From the NCBI RefSeq assembly GCF_030348945.1, contig NZ_JAUCEN010000002.1, positions 4,526,001-4,590,000 on the forward strand: DNA of 64,000 nucleotides, in the 5' to 3' direction. The notes under the pieces are model-generated. The model worked only from the letters and a program-made list of their open reading frames with translations. It had not been told where the DNA came from and ran no database searches. Below, one piece after another: positions 1 to 8,621 of this stretch. This DNA is from Peribacillus sp. ACCC06369. GTDB lineage: Bacteria; Bacillota; Bacilli; Bacillales; DSM-1321. Numbering within the stretch: the first letter of the stretch is position 1; every line of letters begins with the position of its first letter. A program made the translations under genes and the position numbers.

Positions 1-63
1 TTTTACTCGTGAGTTTCGAGCTTTTACTCGTGAGTTTCAGGCTTTTACTCGTAAGTTTGGTCG
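1..63. repeat. Tandem 21-bp repeat, cut by window edge
   Basis: About three head-to-tail copies of a 21-bp unit containing TTTTACTCGTGAGTTTC. The third copy is diverged (TTTTACTCGTAAGTTTG) and a fourth decayed copy may follow. The array probably continues to the left of the window. Function unknown. Confidence 0.75.
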
Positions 64-120
64 ATACATGAGTTTGCGGCTTTTATGCAAGGAATGGAAT
101 TACAAACACCTTCAAAAACC

Positions 121-168
121 ACCGTTGCCCCGATAGTCAAATAAAAAAAGCTGATTACTCAGCTCTTG
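121..168 (-). repeat. PHP site, degenerate
   Basis: Retains TGCCCCGATAGT of the left box, the A-rich linker and a hairpin AGCTGATTACTCAGCT. The right box is not recognisable. It lies just beyond the stop codon of the first GNAT gene, where its hairpin could terminate transcription. Confidence 0.5.
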
Positions 169-191
169 TACTTGATTACTGCTATTTTTAA

Positions 192-629
192 TCACAATGT
201 TTTCCTGAATGAATAGCACCATTTATCATAATCAAATTTCTCTTCATAAAAACGGTGCGCATCGTTTCGCTGAATTCCAGATTCCAATGCCACATATGCT
301 GCTCCATTTTCTTTTGCCCAGTTATGTATATAACTTAATAATTTCTCTCCATATCCAAATGAACGGTGCGCAGTATCTGTTACCAGATCATAAATAAACA
401 CGTGACGTTTATTATAAAAGTTAACTCTCCAACTTAAACCAGCCAAGGATACAATCCGGTCATCCTTATATAAAGCATACAAACGATACCCATCTTTCCT
501 CATTTCTTCTAGTGACTCCAGATATGTCTTTTGAGTAAAGTCAGTACGTAACTGATTCATAATTGGAAAGGCTGCTAACCATTGTTCTTTCTCTGTTAAT
601 TCTTGTATTGTTTCTACCGTTGAATTCAC
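192..629 (-). CDS. GNAT family N-acetyltransferase
   Basis: Predicted acetyl-CoA-dependent N-acetyltransferase of about 145 aa, substrate unknown. The core GNAT pattern is visible: a beta-strand region FIYDLVTD followed by the acetyl-CoA loop RSFGYGEKLL (the R/Q-x-x-G-x-G/A type motif), then the C-terminal NDAHRFYEEKFDY motif. I prefer the GTG at 629 because AGGGG lies 8 nt upstream. The frame stays open to 701, but that extension has no ribosome binding site and would exceed normal family length. First gene of the cassette region, followed by a degenerate PHP site. Confidence 0.85.
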   Translation of the reverse strand: MNSTVETIQELTEKEQWLAAFPIMNQLRTDFTQKTYLESLEEMRKDGYRLYALYKDDRIVSLAGLSWRVNFYNKRHVFIYDLVTDTAHRSFGYGEKLLSYIHNWAKENGAAYVALESGIQRNDAHRFYEEKFDYDKWCYSFRKTL

Positions 630-733
630 ATAAACACCCCTGAAAATTTTATTAACATTACATTCAACTTTGAACACCGTAATTCCTTCATCAGATTGCA
701 AGGGGCGCGTCCCATCTGTACACTTTTATTATT

Positions 734-1153
734 TTAATTTCCTATGCCGGGCGAATTCATTAATACAATTCTCCAACCATCCGGATCTTCAATGGTAACA
801 CCTGACTTTTCCCAATATGGATTTTCTGGAGAAACTGGATCATACCCCATAGCTTTCAATCTATTTGTGATTTCTTCAATGGTTTTACGTTCAGGAATAT
901 AAAAGACAAGCAGATTATCCTTTGATGGGGCAGGACAAGGACTGCCATCTTTATGTTGAGTGAACTCTAAATGATAGTCGGAATCAGGTAGCCCGATCAT
1001 GATACCGTCATATCCCTCGTGCTCTTCAAAAGAACCGATTTTTTTCAAACCTAAGCCTTCACAATAGAAGTTGACAACCTTTTTTAGTTGATCAGTAGGA
1101 CGTGCAACTCGGATTTGCGCTACTTTCATTTCTTTTGGCCATTTACTTTCCAT
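734..1153 (-). CDS. VOC (glyoxalase/dioxygenase superfamily) protein, YycE-like
   Basis: A 139-aa vicinal oxygen chelate protein. It contains IRVARPTDQL, FYCEGLGLKKIGSF, GYDGIMIGLP, DYHLEFTQH and the C-terminal TIEDPDGWRIVLMNS, which I recognise from Bacillus subtilis YycE, a VOC protein of unknown substrate. Two beta-alpha-beta-beta-beta repeats are expected, with metal ligands in the HLEF and PDGWRIV strands. The start is supported by GAGAGGGATGGG upstream. No PHP site separates it from the GNAT gene downstream or the transporter gene upstream, so the three may form one older unit. Confidence 0.85.
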   Translation of the reverse strand: MESKWPKEMKVAQIRVARPTDQLKKVVNFYCEGLGLKKIGSFEEHEGYDGIMIGLPDSDYHLEFTQHKDGSPCPAPSKDNLLVFYIPERKTIEEITNRLKAMGYDPVSPENPYWEKSGVTIEDPDGWRIVLMNSPGIGN

Positions 1154-1194
1154 TGTCCCATCCCTCTCTGTATATCGAATTACTGCGGAAACCC

Positions 1195-2106
1195 TTATTT
1201 AAAGGTCGATTTTTCTTCCTTCAAGTTTATTTTACCAATACGCGTGCCTAATCCTAAGGCAATAGCAGCACCTAAACAACTGAAAAGACAGCCAGCAGCC
1301 AAGAAAATGGATGGATCTGATTCACCAATCATCACTGAAGCTATACCTCCAATTGTCGGAAAAAGGGCAACCATGTATCCACTTTTCGCCCCACCTATTT
1401 TCTCTACAAGCTTTAGGTAGAATAGCCAAGCTCCAAAGGAAGCGAATATAGTTAAATAGAACAAAGCAGATAAATATGTAATAGATGTTGGCAGACTGAC
1501 TGCCTGTCCTTTAATGAACACAATTGCCCCTAAAAGAATTCCCCCTGCCGCAAATCCAAGTACATTAGCATAGATTGGATTTACTTTATTCTTAGCATTT
1601 CTAGCTGAGCTAGCATCGCCTAATGCAGTAAGGATCGTACCAAGAACAGCTATCATGATACCTTTTATATCATTAAAACCATGAATGTCATTCAAACTTG
1701 GGTAAATAACGATACAAACAGCCAGCACTCCAATTACCCCGCCTATTAAGATACGGGGATGTAATTGTTCTTTCAAAAAAATACGGAGGGCAATGGGTGT
1801 TAAAATGACTTTCAATGAAAATATCAATGTAACCATTGCCGCTGAACTTAAGATAGTGGCGTAATAAAGGCATAAATAACTTAAGGCAAAATTACATATA
1901 CCAAACACAATAATAAATGGAACATCCTTTTTCATTGGTTTTCCTTTAGGTCTAAGAATGCACAATAGAATGAAAAATAGGATAGCCGTCAAACTTAAAC
2001 GATATGTTAAAGATAATTCTAAACTCACAGGCGTACCTTGAATCTTTACGGCAATAAAATTAAGCCCCCATACCAATAAACAAAATAAATACATAAAGTT
2101 AGTCAT
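1195..2106 (-). CDS. DMT superfamily (EamA) transporter
   Basis: 303-aa membrane protein with about ten hydrophobic segments arranged as two EamA repeats (residues about 5-135 and 150-285), typical of drug/metabolite transporters. The first segment carries LLVWGLNFIAVK, close to the EamA N-terminal signature. Substrate cannot be deduced; relatives export amino acids or metabolites. The C-terminus is basic and probably cytoplasmic. It lies upstream of the VOC and GNAT genes on the same strand with gaps of about 40 bp, consistent with co-transcription. The roughly 250 bp upstream contain the terminator of the next gene. Confidence 0.85.
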   Translation of the reverse strand: MTNFMYLFCLLVWGLNFIAVKIQGTPVSLELSLTYRLSLTAILFFILLCILRPKGKPMKKDVPFIIVFGICNFALSYLCLYYATILSSAAMVTLIFSLKVILTPIALRIFLKEQLHPRILIGGVIGVLAVCIVIYPSLNDIHGFNDIKGIMIAVLGTILTALGDASSARNAKNKVNPIYANVLGFAAGGILLGAIVFIKGQAVSLPTSITYLSALFYLTIFASFGAWLFYLKLVEKIGGAKSGYMVALFPTIGGIASVMIGESDPSIFLAAGCLFSCLGAAIALGLGTRIGKINLKEEKSTFK

Positions 2107-2284
2107 ATAAAGCGATATTGCCCACTTTCTTAGATTATTTCACCCATTATTCCTAAAGTTTTTTTATCGCCTATTAACGGAATCACCCAGAATAATGGAA
2201 TAATAAAGAAATATTACCAGCTAGGAGGGAATTGTCAATCTAAACGACTTTTCAAGAAAAGATGCGACCATTAATGCTGAATTA

Positions 2285-2314
2285 AAAAAGCACTCCAGTT
2301 AATTTGGAGTGCCT
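2285..2314 (-). terminator. Rho-independent terminator
   Basis: Stem GCACTCCA/TGGAGTGC with a 7-nt loop, followed on the minus strand by TTTTTT. It ends the SRPBCC gene. Confidence 0.85.
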
Positions 2315-2359
2315 TCAAATTGAGTTCATTGAATCAACTTTGGATTATGCTAACGACTA

Positions 2360-2857
2360 TTAGCCTTTATAGCTAACTTGTCCAGTTTCAAGCAATTCCT
2401 TCAGTCCCATGAACATTAAATTCCAGCCATGTTCAGATCCATCATGATATTCTCCAAGAGCTTTTTCAATATCCGCTTCTGTCCAATTTTCTTCATGAGG
2501 AACGTTGATGTTTTGTGAAAAGGTCATTTCACAGCCCTGTTGAAGTTCCTTCAGCTCAACTGTAATGGTATCTTCCGATTCACTAAACTGCGGCATTTTA
2601 AAAGTGAACACTAATTTGTTTGGAGAGTCTATTTCAAGATACTCCCCTATCGCCCGATAATCTTTTCCATCGCGATGATCAATAATTTCCCAAGTGCCTC
2701 CCACTTGAGGATCATTTTGTGCCACCTTATTTGTCCCCTCCAATGTAAAAAACCATTGTCTCATCATCTCAGGGTTCAACCATGCATCACAAACTCTTTC
2801 AGGTACTACATCAAAATTTCTTGTCATCTTTAAAGTGGTTGTTGAATGTTTTTGCAT
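2360..2857 (-). CDS. SRPBCC (AHSA1-like) domain protein
   Basis: 165-aa START/Bet v1-like fold of the AHSA1 family, which binds hydrophobic ligands or acts as a co-chaperone. Typical blocks: FDVVPERVCDAWLNPEMMRQWF near the N-terminus is the conserved helix entry, followed by GGTWEIIDHRDGKDY and the C-terminal HGWNLMFMGLKELLE. It follows an ArsR-type regulator gene with a short gap, the usual ArsR-SRPBCC operon. A second such pair lies at 14.4-15.1 kb and is only distantly similar in sequence. A strong terminator follows. Confidence 0.88.
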   Translation of the reverse strand: MQKHSTTTLKMTRNFDVVPERVCDAWLNPEMMRQWFFTLEGTNKVAQNDPQVGGTWEIIDHRDGKDYRAIGEYLEIDSPNKLVFTFKMPQFSESEDTITVELKELQQGCEMTFSQNINVPHEENWTEADIEKALGEYHDGSEHGWNLMFMGLKELLETGQVSYKG

Positions 2858-2877
2858 TTACAGACCCCTTACGTAAT

Positions 2878-3220
2878 TTAATGTTCTTTCTTTTTTGCTT
2901 TCAATAACTCATTCTCAAGAAGATCAAAACGATTACTCCAAAATTCCTCATATAAATGCAGCCATTCTGTAGCTTGTGATAATGATCCGGTATTCAATCG
3001 ACAGATGTGAATTCTTCCATCGACAATCTTATCGACTATATTTGCCCGCTCCAAGACCTTTATATGCTTTGAAATAGCAGCCAAAGACATTTCAAATGGT
3101 TTTCGCTAGTTCAGAAACCGTCCTTTCTTTCAGAGCCATCATCTGAACCATTTCTCTTCTTGTTGAATCAGCTAAAGCATGAAAAATTCCATTTAAATTA
3201 TCCTCATTTTGCTTAACCAT
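2878..3220 (-). pseudogene. ArsR family regulator, frameshifted
   Basis: Winged-helix ArsR regulator split by one frameshift. The N-terminal part starts at 3220 (MVKQNEDNLNGIFHALADS, then TRREMVQMM and RTVSELAK) and reaches a TGA. The reading continues in the next frame at about 3098 with FEMSLAAISKHIKVLERA, the recognition-helix region, to the stop at 2878. One extra A in GCGAAAACC accounts for the shift. Domain content and length (about 113 aa) are normal for the family that regulates the adjacent SRPBCC gene. It could be a genuine mutation or a sequencing error in a homopolymer. Confidence 0.8.
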
Positions 3221-3297
3221 ATAGTTAATATAACAGTTTTTCGCCCTTAACATTCAACCATTTGGTTAAATATGAATGTATGCACTACACCAAATAA

Positions 3298-3328
3298 AAA
3301 AACCTTCGTGAAAAATGAAGGGTTTTTA
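3298..3328 (-). terminator. Rho-independent terminator
   Basis: Hairpin AACCCTTCAT/CGAAGGTT on the minus strand followed by TTTTTTT, directly behind the 103-aa gene that ends at 3334. Confidence 0.7.
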
Positions 3329-3333
3329 CCTTT

Positions 3334-3645
3334 TTACATACTTTTTAGTTCTTCTTTTGAGACAGCACACCAACCATGTGCTTCAAGTTTCCCTATGTAG
3401 GTTTCTATCTTGATTTCCTGAATTTCTAACGCAAGTGGGTGCAGCGAAACAAAACATTCATTCAAAGCATAATTAATCGAAACTTTTACAACTTCATATC
3501 CATTATGAAACCCTGGATCGAATCCCGGATCATCGATTATATCCCCTCTGACAGGACGAATATCAGATTCGAATGTTTTCATCATCGATATACTCTTTTC
3601 TTGTTCTTTTACAGACGATATGAAAATCAGTAAATTTATTTTCAT
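3334..3645 (-). CDS. Hypothetical small protein
   Basis: 103-aa protein that I do not recognise. It begins with a short hydrophobic stretch (INLLIFISSV) followed by charged sequence, then GDIIDDPGFDPGFHNGYEVVKV and a C-terminal helix LEAHGWCAVSKEELKSM. The hydrophobic part is too short for a convincing membrane anchor. The start is well supported by AAAGGAGACTGCA before the ATG. It has its own terminator, so it is a separate transcription unit between the ArsR/SRPBCC pair and a decayed PHP site. Confidence 0.65.
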   Translation of the reverse strand: MKINLLIFISSVKEQEKSISMMKTFESDIRPVRGDIIDDPGFDPGFHNGYEVVKVSINYALNECFVSLHPLALEIQEIKIETYIGKLEAHGWCAVSKEELKSM

Positions 3646-3750
3646 TGCAGTCTCCTTTTCTCTAACCTTAGCACCTCTATCTTTATAAAAAAAGATCCCT
3701 CATAATAATGAATCGCACTGATAAGATTACATTCCCATTTTCCTTCAATC

Positions 3751-3822
3751 AATATGCCCCGATAGTTCCTAGGAAAAAGCTACCGAAACTCTCATACTTC
3801 CGTCATGGGCTAACACACTGCC
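3751..3822 (-). repeat. PHP site, degenerate
   Basis: TGCCCCGATAGTTCC, GAAAAAGCTACCG and GGGCTAACACACTGCC mark a decayed left box, hairpin start and right box. The hairpin pairing is largely lost. Same orientation as all other copies. Confidence 0.6.
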
Positions 3823-4112
3823 TATTTTATAATAAAATACAAAACCATTATGATTATAAATACCATAATATAAGTCAACCAGCCTACTTTATTTGATACC
3901 GATTTCTGAAGGCATTCGATTTTTGATAAAATAAAAAAGACACAATAAATCACAGCAAATATACATAACCCTATAAGCCAAAAGGAGATTCCTATTTTTT
4001 CAAGAAAATAAGGAAGAAAAGTTAGTATAATTACAAATGAAATGCCCCTCGCTACATTTTCCCATTTTTTCAATCTATCCACCACCGTTATTTTTGCAAA
4101 TTTTGTCAACAT
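3822..4112 (-). CDS. Small membrane protein
   Basis: 96-aa protein with three predicted transmembrane segments: residues about 20-38 (ARGISFVIILTFLPYF), 44-62 (FWLIGLCIFAVIYCVFFIL) and 78-95 (WLTYIMVFIIIMVLYFII). The N-terminus is basic. I do not recognise the family. Its stop codon touches the decayed PHP site, as expected for a cassette whose 3' end abuts a repeat. Confidence 0.6.
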   Translation of the reverse strand: MLTKFAKITVVDRLKKWENVARGISFVIILTFLPYFLEKIGISFWLIGLCIFAVIYCVFFILSKIECLQKSVSNKVGWLTYIMVFIIIMVLYFIIK

Positions 4113-4163
4113 TCCTATAATGAACGATTTATTTTGGTACTGGATTCCCCCCTGTTGATTATC

Positions 4164-4453
4164 TTAAAATATCAACCCATTTATGAATTCTAATAATTTA
4201 TAAGCGAAAATAATTAATAATTGATACAGGGCAATGGGGATTAGTGTAACGAATGGGAAGTACTTTATCCTATTTTTTTCTTTCCTTTTCAAAGCTATAA
4301 TCGTACAAACAATAGAAGCACCATACAGACTCAAACTACTAATTAGAAATATATTATCTAACCTGCCATTCATCGTTTCCATTGTAGCAAATAAAATAAC
4401 GGATCCATAATTCCAACGATGGCTGCCGTAAAACTAAATATATCTTTCTTCAT
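4164..4453 (-). pseudogene. Small membrane protein, probably frameshifted
   Basis: The downstream frame encodes METMNGRLDNIF and two transmembrane segments (SLSLYGASIVCTIIAL and FPFVTLIPIALYQLLIIFAY). Upstream, a start at 4453 with GAGGATGGAG before it gives MKKDIFSFTAAIVGIM, then runs into a short wrong frame. A one-base shift near 4405 would join this to SVILFATMETMNGR and create one protein of about 97 aa with three membrane segments. The ORF starting at 4382 lacks its own ribosome binding site, which supports the frameshift reading. Confidence 0.6.
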
Positions 4454-4511
4454 TTCAAACTCCATCCTCTAACATTGAATAAACTATAGCATAACGCAAA
4501 CGGGTCTTCTT

Positions 4512-4543
4512 CCGCCCCGAGCTTAAGAAAAAGGCTGCCCTCT
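4512..4543 (-). repeat. PHP site remnant (left half)
   Basis: CCGCCCCGAGCTTAAGAAAAAGG and GCTGCC correspond to the left box, linker and first hairpin arm. The right half is replaced by the terminator that follows. Confidence 0.55.
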
Positions 4544-4580
4544 AAAAGACACCTCCTACGGTTCAGGAGGTGTCTTTTTA
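4544..4580 (-). terminator. Rho-independent terminator
   Basis: Perfect 13-bp stem AAAAGACACCTCC/GGAGGTGTCTTTT with T/A tracts on both sides, so it may work in both directions. It serves the lipoprotein gene ending at 4601. The second lipoprotein has an equivalent terminator whose loop holds a PHP fragment. Confidence 0.85.
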
Positions 4581-4600
4581 TTTTTCTTTATACTTTGGTT

Positions 4601-5101
4601 TCATTCTTCCCACTCATAATCGGGATTAAATTCTTGCGGATTTATTTCTGTTTGTTTATATTTAACGGGTTTTTCATTTGGCAACCTGACAGTTATTTCA
4701 GTTTTTTCTTTATTTAATTCTAGCGTTAGAAAAGTAGTCTTGTTTGATTCTTTGCTAGATATTATACCGGTTAGTTTGGATCCAGTAGATTCTGATAACT
4801 GGAAATTCTTTATGATTTTATCTTTTCCCGTTTTAGTGAATTTTTCTAATGTGAACTTGGCTCTACCCTCGCCATCGTCACCATCACTTTTGATAAGTAT
4901 ATAAGATCCACCGTTCATCCAGCCACCATATATATGATACTTGGGTGCATCGTAAGAGGGTACATCCTCTTGTTGTGTAGAATCTTGCACCTCATTTTTT
5001 TGCTCTACATCCACCTTTTCACTTTTTATGACTAGTTCTTGTTCGTTGTCACAAGCAACAATACTCCATATAACTACGGAGATTTTTTAAAAAGTAAACA
5101 A
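4601..5101 (-). pseudogene. Lipoprotein paralogue with broken signal peptide
   Basis: Paralogue of the intact lipoprotein at 15.6-16.1 kb. The mature part is well conserved (PKYHIYGGWMNGGSYI, FTLEKFTKTGKDKIIKNFQL, SNKTTFLTLELNKEKTEI, FNPDYEWEE). Upstream in the same frame the lipobox SIVACDNEQELV is still present. A TAA interrupts the signal peptide where the paralogue has FNFKKF, owing to one extra T and one missing T in the T/A run. Translation could only restart at the GTG at 5014, giving a 137-aa cytosolic form without a lipid anchor. Function of the family unknown to me. Confidence 0.7.
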
Positions 5102-5218
5102 AGGCCAGCCCTCCCAAAAGATGGATGTAAATTTCTAACCATTAAATTATCCACCCTAACATTGAGTATTGAAGACAATAACCTAAATACCATACCAAAA
5201 TAAACCAATTCCTTATAG

Positions 5219-5291
5219 AACTAACCTGCCCCGACATAAGAAAAAGAGCTGCCAAAGCAACTCTCTTATTGAAGTAAAGCACCTGTTAGTT
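5219..5291 (-). repeat. PHP site, left box shortened
   Basis: AACTAACCTGCCCCGA, then the linker CATAAGAAAAAG, hairpin GAGCTGCC..GCAACTC and right box AAAGCACCTGTTAGTT. The GTTAGTT arm of the left box is deleted. Confidence 0.85.
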
Positions 5292-5345
5292 CACTAAAGT
5301 CTTAATTGTTTTTAATAATAATTGAAGCTTCATTACACCTATTTT

Positions 5346-5444
5346 TTATATAGTTTTAATTATCTTTTTTACTGAGGGTTGGTTTAAAATTGCTACCAAG
5401 ATTAATGTAATCAAAGCATAAATCAGTACTTTTTCCCAAGACAT
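5346..5444 (-). CDS. Possible 32-aa single-span membrane peptide
   Basis: Short ORF beginning MSWEKVLIYALITLILVAIL, one clear membrane segment followed by a polar, lysine-containing tail. The ribosome binding site is weak. It is the only coding signal seen in the 260 bp between the PHP site and the LysR gene and fits the many small membrane proteins of the array. Coding status uncertain. Confidence 0.3.
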   Translation of the reverse strand: MSWEKVLIYALITLILVAILNQPSVKKIIKTI

Positions 5445-5553
5445 TTTTATATTTCTTTTTCAGGACAAATTATTTCAACAAGTAAAAATAATGTTATATG
5501 TAAAATATCAAAAAGCCCATCAAGTCATACAATTATAAAACCTTTTTTTATAA

Positions 5554-6405
5554 TTAACCAATCGTCTCCAGAACATTTTTTAATTGTACGATATTGTTCT
5601 GTTCGGCGTCGTTCATCTTATAAACGAAAACGGTATTAATGACATTGTTAAAGCTTAAATTGTAATAGTGAATGTTTGTATAGTTATATAAATCTATAAG
5701 CTTAGTATTCAATACTGCAATGGTATTGCTGATTTGCAAAAAATCTTGGATACTGCTGATTGATTTTATTTCCTTTAATTTATATGGTATTTGATTATTC
5801 ATAAGCCATTCGGTCACAGCTCTTGTATACATACAACCTATACTCAATACGAGCAATGTAATAGGTGTTTTCCAATCAAAATTGATGATATGGTCCTTAC
5901 TTGAAATGATCTCGAATGTTTCAGTTGCAACGATGTCATAAGTTAAGTCGGGATATTTCTTAATAGGTTCACTAATGAGTGCACAATCTAATTCGGAATT
6001 GTGCACTTTTTGGTTTATGGCATTACTGGAATCTACGGCGAAATCCACATCCATTTGAATGTCGTTCATATTCAAAGTATTCGCGATGTGGGCACCATAG
6101 ATTTTCAAGGTTGTATGTGATGTGCCAAAATCCACTTTAGAGTTAGTTTGAAAAGCACCAATGTTTTGTAAAAATTCTTCGTACTCTTGTGCAATAAGTT
6201 GAAGATAGTTTTTATACTGTATTCCTACGCAAGTGATTTTCAATCCTTGCGGCGTGCGTTTAAAAACAAGTTTGCCAATTTCCGACTCTATTTTTTTCAC
6301 TTTAGCCGTAAGGGCGGATTGAGTATAGTTCGTGATTTCTGCAGACTTACTTAAATTTTGACGGTTTAATATTTCAATTTTCAATGCTATTTCTTTGATG
6401 TTCAT
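5554..6405 (-). CDS. LysR family transcriptional regulator
   Basis: 283-aa LysR-type regulator. The N-terminal winged helix (residues 1-60) shows NRQNLSKSAEITNYTQSALT, then KVKKIESEIGKLVFKR and TPQGLKITCVG, the usual LysR DNA-binding layout. The C-terminal two-thirds is a periplasmic-binding-protein-like effector domain with short hydrophobic strands (CALISEP, TPITLLVLSIGCMY). It is transcribed divergently from the MFS gene at 6.6 kb with a 195-bp intergenic region, so it probably controls that gene and itself. The N-terminal helix is slightly atypical (no F-x-x-V-x-x-x-G-S block). Confidence 0.85.
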   Translation of the reverse strand: MNIKEIALKIEILNRQNLSKSAEITNYTQSALTAKVKKIESEIGKLVFKRTPQGLKITCVGIQYKNYLQLIAQEYEEFLQNIGAFQTNSKVDFGTSHTTLKIYGAHIANTLNMNDIQMDVDFAVDSSNAINQKVHNSELDCALISEPIKKYPDLTYDIVATETFEIISSKDHIINFDWKTPITLLVLSIGCMYTRAVTEWLMNNQIPYKLKEIKSISSIQDFLQISNTIAVLNTKLIDLYNYTNIHYYNLSFNNVINTVFVYKMNDAEQNNIVQLKNVLETIG

Positions 6406-6600
6406 ATAGTTGGCACACCCTATAAAAAAAATTTATGAACCCTATCATTTTCCTCCATTTTACGCTTCTGGGCAGTCAGAGTAAACTCTAGTTAGCTTTA
6501 AAAGTAAGGGAGACTAGATAATGCTAGAAGTTAAAAATAAGAATTTATCCCACCGAATTATTATTGAACGATACATCAAGCATAAGGGAGGCCTTTCTTA

Positions 6601-7851
6601 ATGCATACATATTATAAATGGTTAATCGTATTGGTGGCCACGTTATCCCAAACTGCAGCAACCTTTGTGACATATGGCATGGGACCCATCGCTGCATTTT
6701 ATCAAATTGAATGGAATTTAACACCACTTCAAACAGGCTTCATTGTTTCAGCGGTCAATATTGGTCCGATGTTTTCACTGCTGGCGTTCGGTTACTTGAT
6801 GGATAAAAAAGGGGAAAAACACATTATCGGGTGGGGGAACATTTTATTGGGGCTCTCAGCTTTAACGCTAGTTTTTGTTAATGATTATATTGTATTGCTG
6901 CTTTTATTATTGTTGGTTGGTATATGGTACGGAAGTGCTCAAACCGGTGGAAGCACGGCCATCGTAAAATGGTTTCCAAACGAACATAGAGGTCTGGCTC
7001 TAGGGATAAGACAGACGGGAATACCGATTGGAGGATCTTTAGCCTCTGCAGTTTTATCCTATACATATTATCATTTCAATTTGTCATCAGTACATGTAGT
7101 ACAAGGGATCGTAGCAATAATGGGAGGGCTGCTCTTCCTATTATTATATAACGAACCAGAAAGAACGAGCGAAACGGGATCAACCTCGGTCGGGTTCAAG
7201 GAGAAAATGAGTGTCATCAAAAATAATAAAGAGTTATATCCGATGTATATAGTCGGTGTTGTGATGATGTCATTACAGATGATTATCATTGCGCATTTTA
7301 TGAGTTATTTGCATAACGAAGGGGGCTATCGATTAACAGAGGCAGGAAAATATTTAAGCGTCGTTTTAATAGGTGGTATGGTTGGACGGGTAGTCATCGC
7401 ATGGGCGAGTGATCAATTCTTTGAAAGTAAAAGGGAAAGATTATTGCTTATTGTGATGGCTGTTACCGTAATTCTTACAGTGATACTGCCACTCATCATG
7501 ACTGTTGAAATGGAAATCTTGATGCTATTATTTTGTTTTCTTTTGGGTTTTGTAGCCATTGGTTGGTATTCCATTTTTATTGCTTGTATCGCAGAGCAAT
7601 CGGATTCACGTTTTATAGGTTTAACGGTGAGTTCAGCATTGACATTAAATCAATTATTCATTGTCATAGCACCCTCTTTATTCGGATTAGTCGTTAATCT
7701 ATTGAACAGTTACCAACAAGCCCTATATTTGGCCGGAATATCTGTAGCTTTGGGAGCGATTAATTTATACAGAGCAAAAATAAAAAAAAGAATGAATCAT
7801 GGGATCACCACAAAGTTTGATCAAATTAATACAAACAACCTTGATAAATGA
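6601..7851 (+). CDS. MFS transporter
   Basis: 416-aa major facilitator with 12 hydrophobic segments. The loop after TM2 carries GYLMDKKGEK, a form of the MFS signature G-x-x-x-D-R/K-x-G-R/K. RQTGIPIGGSLASAV in TM5 resembles carboxylate or cyanate-type MFS carriers. Substrate unknown. AGGGAGG precedes the ATG at good spacing. The divergent LysR regulator suggests inducible uptake or efflux of a small metabolite. The last 13 codons and the terminator are repeated as a remnant behind the ammonia-lyase-like gene at 54.2 kb. Confidence 0.88.
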   Translation: MHTYYKWLIVLVATLSQTAATFVTYGMGPIAAFYQIEWNLTPLQTGFIVSAVNIGPMFSLLAFGYLMDKKGEKHIIGWGNILLGLSALTLVFVNDYIVLLLLLLLVGIWYGSAQTGGSTAIVKWFPNEHRGLALGIRQTGIPIGGSLASAVLSYTYYHFNLSSVHVVQGIVAIMGGLLFLLLYNEPERTSETGSTSVGFKEKMSVIKNNKELYPMYIVGVVMMSLQMIIIAHFMSYLHNEGGYRLTEAGKYLSVVLIGGMVGRVVIAWASDQFFESKRERLLLIVMAVTVILTVILPLIMTVEMEILMLLFCFLLGFVAIGWYSIFIACIAEQSDSRFIGLTVSSALTLNQLFIVIAPSLFGLVVNLLNSYQQALYLAGISVALGAINLYRAKIKKRMNHGITTKFDQINTNNLDK

Positions 7852-7964
7852 ATAAATAGAAAGGGCATGTTTTGAAAAAAGATGAATCCACACATGCCCT
7901 TATACTATTTAATTGGATCAGTCTTTTATAAAAAAGATCGATCATTTTTTTGTGTTCCTTAATC
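7813..7964 (+). repeat. 3' tail duplicated at 54.2 kb (copy 1)
   Basis: The last codons of the MFS gene, its terminator and the sequence up to the PHP box recur at 54182-54330 with only scattered changes. Copy 1 is the parental context because here the codons belong to an intact gene. Confidence 0.85.
7861..7900 (+). terminator. Rho-independent terminator of the MFS gene
   Basis: Stem AAGGGCATGT/ACATGCCCTT with an A-rich loop, followed by TATACTATTT. The stem is longer in the copy at 54.2 kb. Confidence 0.8.
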
Positions 7965-7984
7965 AACTAACGCAGAAGTTAGTT
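7965..7984 (-). repeat. Solo PHP right box
   Basis: AACTAACGCAGAAGTTAGTT: both 7-bp arms are perfect, but the spacer is GCAGAA instead of GCACCC. No hairpin or left box accompanies it. Confidence 0.75.
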
Positions 7985-7997
7985 CTATAAGGTATTA

Positions 7998-8546
7998 CTA
8001 CTTATTCCAATCCTTAGCTAACATACCGTAAACAATATGGTCAACATGATGGTCATACAACCATTCTGCTTGTCTTATACAACCTTCATTAACAAAACCC
8101 AATCTTTCGGGAATTCCTTTACTTTTCTTATTCTCCTCAGCAACCCTTATTTCCACTTTATCTAGTGTCAATTCAATAAATGCATAATCGGTCAATGCCT
8201 TAGCTACTCTTGTCATAATTCCATTTCCTTGATATTCTTCTCCGAGCCAATAACCAATATATGCAGTTTTATTTGACCAATTTATTTGGTTATAACCTGC
8301 TACACCAACAATTTGTCCCTTATACATAATAACTGTATTGACACTCTTGTTTTCAGCAAAACCTTTTAAAGACATATTAATAAACCCTTTTGTATCTTCA
8401 AGTTTTGTTGTATTATCCAGCCAAGGAAGCCATTCTTGTAGGTATTCTCTGGATTGATTTGTTATTTCGAAGACTCTTTCTGCATCCTTTAATTCTAACA
8501 GTTTCAATGATAACTCCTCATCAATCTTATGTAAGAACATACTCAT
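7998..8546 (-). CDS. GNAT acetyltransferase, RimJ/RimL type
   Basis: 182-aa acetyltransferase of the ribosomal-protein/RimL-like group. Recognisable parts: YLQEWLPWLDNT (N-terminal RimJ/L motif), NKTAYIGYWLGEEYQGNGIMTRVAKAL (acetyl-CoA-binding motif with Q-G-N-G), VEIRVAEENKKSKGIPERLGF and a C-terminal DHIVYGMLAKDW. This group acetylates N-terminal amino groups or small amines. GGGGG lies just before the start. It is flanked by a solo box downstream and a full PHP site upstream, so it forms one cassette. Confidence 0.9.
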   Translation of the reverse strand: MSMFLHKIDEELSLKLLELKDAERVFEITNQSREYLQEWLPWLDNTTKLEDTKGFINMSLKGFAENKSVNTVIMYKGQIVGVAGYNQINWSNKTAYIGYWLGEEYQGNGIMTRVAKALTDYAFIELTLDKVEIRVAEENKKSKGIPERLGFVNEGCIRQAEWLYDHHVDHIVYGMLAKDWNK

Positions 8547-8621
8547 CCCCCTAATTATTCTATTGGTTTATTTTGTATATTAACATATATGATTAATAGA
8601 TAAATCACATGTTAATTATGG

